A stretch of DNA of 7,750 bases from Clostridia bacterium (GTDB lineage: Bacteria > Bacillota > Clostridia > Christensenellales > Aristaeellaceae), in NCBI GenBank assembly GCA_017620115.1, contig JAFZRB010000277.1:1-7750 (forward strand). Reading direction: 5' to 3'. The notes beneath the pieces were generated by a model. The model was not told where the DNA came from, ran no database searches, and worked only from the letters and a program-made list of their open reading frames with translations. Of the stretch, positions 5,416 to 7,750 are shown in pieces. Position 1 is the first letter of the stretch. Every line of letters begins with the position of its first letter. The position numbers were made by a program, and so were the translations under genes.

Positions 5416-6849
5416 ATGAAGAAACTCATTTCCCTGGTATTGGCGCTGGCGCTGATCTTCGCGCTGGCTGCGCCTGCCGCCATGGCGGCGCCGACCGAGC
5501 TGATCATGTATTTGATCAGCGACAGGCCCGTTGGCTTCGACGACGCGCTCGCCGAATTCAACAAGCTGGCGGAAGAGGAGCTTGGCGTGACGCTGACGGT
5601 CAACTTCATTACCTGGGGCGAATTCGACACATCCTATCCGCTGCTGCTCGCGTCCGGCGAGGTGTTCGACCTGGTGTACTGCGCCGGCTGGGCTGGCTAT
5701 ACCGATTACGCCCTGAAGGGCTCTTTCATGCCGCTGGAAGACCTGCTGGCGGAGAACATGCCCGCCACCATGGCGGCGCTGCCTCAGCAGGCCTGGGACG
5801 ACGTGACCGTCGACGGCCATATCTATGCCGTGCCCTCCAACGCGGCCGCGCCTCAGACCACCGGCTGCGATGTCCGCGGCGATCTCATGGACGCTTACGG
5901 CATGGAAAGCATTGGCAGCGTGGACGATCTGGTCGCCTATCTGACCAATGTCGCCGAGAAGAATCCGGAGATCACCTACCCGCTGACCTATCCGGCCACG
6001 CTGTACGACATCATGCTCTCCGAGAAGTACGACATTCACACGTTCGGCACCAACGGCATCTTCGCCTATCGCGGCAAGGACTACGAGAATCTGTTCATGA
6101 CCTACGATTGCGACGAGTTCAAGGAAGTCGTGCACACCATGGCTGAGCTGACCGAGAAGGGTCTGTGGTCCCGCTCCGTGCTGTCGATCACCGACGACGA
6201 GCAGGTGCTGTTCTCCCAGGGCGCTACGGCCTGCCGCATCCACAATATCGACTCCTGGCTCTCCATCTATCAGGCCTGCCCCGCCGAGTGGGATGTGCGC
6301 TGGTATCGTCTGGCCAGCGACCCGCATTCTCCCGGCTACCTGCAGGACGTCATGTGCGTGCCTTACACCAGCAAGCATCCCGCGGAAGCGCTGAAGCTGC
6401 TCGACGCGATCCGCACCGATTCCCGCTACTATGACAAGCTGGTCTACGGCGTCGAGGGCAAGGACTACACGCTCGACGAGAACGGCTATGTCGAGATGAT
6501 CTCCGACTTCGACAGCGAAGCCGGCACCTGGGGTATGGCGACGCTCGACGTGAAGCGCCTGTATAATGGCGCGCCGGCCACTTACGCCGCCGTGCTGCAG
6601 GAGATCATCGACAATTACGGCGACTACCCGCTGTCCGGCTTCAACCTGGATCTGACCTCCGGCTTCTCCAGCGAGCAGGCGATGATCGCCAACGCCGCCA
6701 GCGAGTACCTCGTGCCGCTCAAGTCCGGCGTAGCCTCCGACGTGGACGCGGCCATCGCTCAGATGCAGAAGCAGGGCGAGCTCTGCGGCGACGACGCGAT
6801 GCTTGAGGAAGCCACCAACCAGATGAAGGCTTTCCTTGCCGCCAAGTGA
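5416..6849 (+). CDS. Extracellular solute-binding protein of a CUT1 sugar ABC importer (LplA/LipO-like)
   Basis: A 477-residue exported substrate-binding protein that captures the solute and delivers it to the two permeases. Residues 1-24 form a Sec signal peptide: MKK, a long Leu/Ala core, then AMA before APTE. A likely signal peptidase I site follows A24. There is no lipobox cysteine, which is unusual because most Bacillota homologues are lipoproteins. The mature protein opens with a short strand (LIMYLIS) and contains YPLLLASGEVFDLVYCAGW (about 73-91), typical of the family. The C-terminal part (from about 400) resembles the DUF3502-type end of LplA/LipO proteins. The start is the ATG at 5416, supported by GAGGAGGG and the signal peptide. 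Seven cysteines remain in the mature chain, tolerable in an anaerobe. The ligand is unknown. Confidence 0.94.
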   Translation: MKKLISLVLALALIFALAAPAAMAAPTELIMYLISDRPVGFDDALAEFNKLAEEELGVTLTVNFITWGEFDTSYPLLLASGEVFDLVYCAGWAGYTDYALKGSFMPLEDLLAENMPATMAALPQQAWDDVTVDGHIYAVPSNAAAPQTTGCDVRGDLMDAYGMESIGSVDDLVAYLTNVAEKNPEITYPLTYPATLYDIMLSEKYDIHTFGTNGIFAYRGKDYENLFMTYDCDEFKEVVHTMAELTEKGLWSRSVLSITDDEQVLFSQGATACRIHNIDSWLSIYQACPAEWDVRWYRLASDPHSPGYLQDVMCVPYTSKHPAEALKLLDAIRTDSRYYDKLVYGVEGKDYTLDENGYVEMISDFDSEAGTWGMATLDVKRLYNGAPATYAAVLQEIIDNYGDYPLSGFNLDLTSGFSSEQAMIANAASEYLVPLKSGVASDVDAAIAQMQKQGELCGDDAMLEEATNQMKAFLAAK

Positions 6850-6867
6850 TTTCAATACGAACGCGAT

Positions 6868-6896
6868 GGGGCCTGCCGTTTCACACGGCGGGCTCC
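6868..6896 (+). terminator. Hairpin after the binding-protein gene, partial terminator or mRNA-stabilising element
   Basis: A 12-bp stem with two G-T pairs (6868-6879 with 6885-6896) encloses a TTCAC loop and is followed by TTTCTC, a poor T-run. It lies 18 bases after the stop and 6 bases before the next ribosome site. The weak T-tract and the closeness of the next gene suggest partial readthrough, or 3' protection of the binding-protein mRNA, rather than full termination. Confidence 0.6.
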
Positions 6897-6916
6897 TTTC
6901 TCAAGGAGTGATACCG

Positions 6917-7750
6917 ATGACCGAAACGTTCAACGCCCGGCATGGCTATCGGGATATGGCGCTGTGCGACAGCCATATCCATATCTCCAATCTCATGCCG
7001 ATCGGCGATACGGAACATGTGCTGGCCGTCTGCGCGCGCTTCTTTGATTTGGACAGGCTGGCAATTCTGGCGCTGCCTCACTCGAGCGTCTCCTACTGCG
7101 ATGATCCCTCGAACAACGTCAAGACGCTTTATCTGAAGGCGCGGCTCGGCACGCGGCTGGGCGCTGGGCGCGTTTATGCCTTCGGCGGGCTCTACCATCA
7201 TTTCGACGCGCGCGACACAGCGAGGGGATTCGAGGATCAGCTGCTGCGCGTCATGGATATGGGCTTTGACGGGCTGAAAACCCTAATGGGAAAGCCGCCT
7301 CTGCGAAAACGGCTCGGCATGCCGCTGAGCGCGCCGGTGTTTGACGGCGTCTGGAGGCGATGCGAGCAAAAGGGTTTCCCGGTGACCATGCACCTGGGAG
7401 ATCCGGGTCACTGGTGGCGGCCCGGCAGGGACGGAAAGCCGGCGGCTTATGATGAAACATATCTGACGCTCGGGCGCCAGCGCGAGGAAGTCGAGGAGAT
7501 TCTGGAACGCTTTCCGGGGCTGAATCTACTTCTGTGCCATTTCTACTTCATCGCCGACGACCTTGAAGGCGCGCGCGCGTTCATGGAGCGCCATCAGAAC
7601 GCGCTGCTCGATATTACGCCCGGCGGGGAAATGTATTATCATTTTTCACAGCGAGCGGATGAATGGCGGGATTTCTTCCGGCAGTATCAGAAACGCATCC
7701 TGTTCGGGTCGGATACCGACAACTGGGCCGTGCCGGACACGCCGGACGGA
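6917..7750 (+). CDS. Metal-dependent amidohydrolase (amidohydrolase-2-like), 3' truncated by the window
   Basis: The open frame runs off the right edge with 278 residues visible. AAGGAG lies 8 bases before the ATG. The N-terminus has LCDSHIHIS, giving the metal-binding HxH pair at H20 and H22 at the end of the first barrel strand. Later landmarks are VTMHLGDPGHW (H159, D162), LLLCHFYF (H208) and LFGSDTD (D266), in the order expected for the TIM-barrel amidohydrolase-2 family (PF04909), whose members hydrolyse or decarboxylate small cytoplasmic substrates. There is no signal peptide, so it acts inside the cell. It follows the binding protein by 67 bases across a hairpin and is probably in the same operon, suggesting it acts on the imported compound or a product of it. 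The substrate cannot be assigned. Confidence 0.88.
   Translation, partial: MTETFNARHGYRDMALCDSHIHISNLMPIGDTEHVLAVCARFFDLDRLAILALPHSSVSYCDDPSNNVKTLYLKARLGTRLGAGRVYAFGGLYHHFDARDTARGFEDQLLRVMDMGFDGLKTLMGKPPLRKRLGMPLSAPVFDGVWRRCEQKGFPVTMHLGDPGHWWRPGRDGKPAAYDETYLTLGRQREEVEEILERFPGLNLLLCHFYFIADDLEGARAFMERHQNALLDITPGGEMYYHFSQRADEWRDFFRQYQKRILFGSDTDNWAVPDTPDG

Noticed and set aside
5065..6855. A 596-codon open frame on the minus strand, antisense to the second permease and the binding protein
   Set aside because: It lies opposite two well-supported genes. Its translation is rich in R, H, V, G and D with no recognisable motif, as expected from the complement of a GC-rich third-position-biased gene.
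1..7750. tRNA, rRNA, CRISPR repeats, insertion sequences or integration sites
   Set aside because: I saw no array-like repeats, transposase-like frames, terminal inverted repeats or tRNA-like cloverleaf segments. The gaps between genes are short and accounted for.

Overview
The window reads as chromosomal DNA from a high-GC, probably anaerobic member of the Bacillota (a Clostridia or Christensenellales-like gut or sediment organism). The reasons are strong GGAGG-type ribosome binding sites, near-consensus TTGACA/TATAAT-type promoters, and an LplB/YtcP/LplA-type carbohydrate ABC importer under a LacI-family regulator. The taxonomic call is inference; no rRNA or other marker gene is present.

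Region 1 (1-2152) is the end of a plus-strand operon whose promoter lies outside the window. It holds the C-terminal tail of a protein that may be a HAD-type phosphatase (39 residues), a 320-residue conserved protein that may be a distant deoxyhypusine-synthase-like NAD-binding protein, and a 344-residue PfkB/ribokinase-fold kinase that most resembles the kinase half of HldE (RfaE). The genes overlap by 4 bases or are 4 bases apart. A GC-rich hairpin with a T-run ends the operon.

Region 2 (2264-3286, minus strand) is a LacI-family regulator, convergent with the kinase gene and divergent from the transporter operon. The 214-base divergent intergenic region (3287-3500) carries two back-to-back near-perfect sigma-70-type promoters. 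It also carries three exact copies of the octamer TGTCAAGC, two of them forming an inverted repeat that spans the transporter promoter.

Region 3 (3501 to the window end, plus strand) is the transporter operon: an LplB-type permease, a YtcP/AraQ-type permease, an extracellular solute-binding protein, and then a metal-dependent amidohydrolase cut off by the window end. The binding-protein gene is flanked by two hairpins that could set its mRNA level apart from its neighbours. No ATPase gene is present, as is usual for CUT1 importers that share one encoded elsewhere.

A plausible reading is that the LacI regulator senses a carbohydrate-like ligand and releases the transporter operon. The binding protein and two permeases import the ligand with a shared ATPase, and the amidohydrolase acts on it or a derivative in the cytoplasm. 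The substrate cannot be read from the sequence. Region 1 looks like a separate transcription unit and need not share this substrate.
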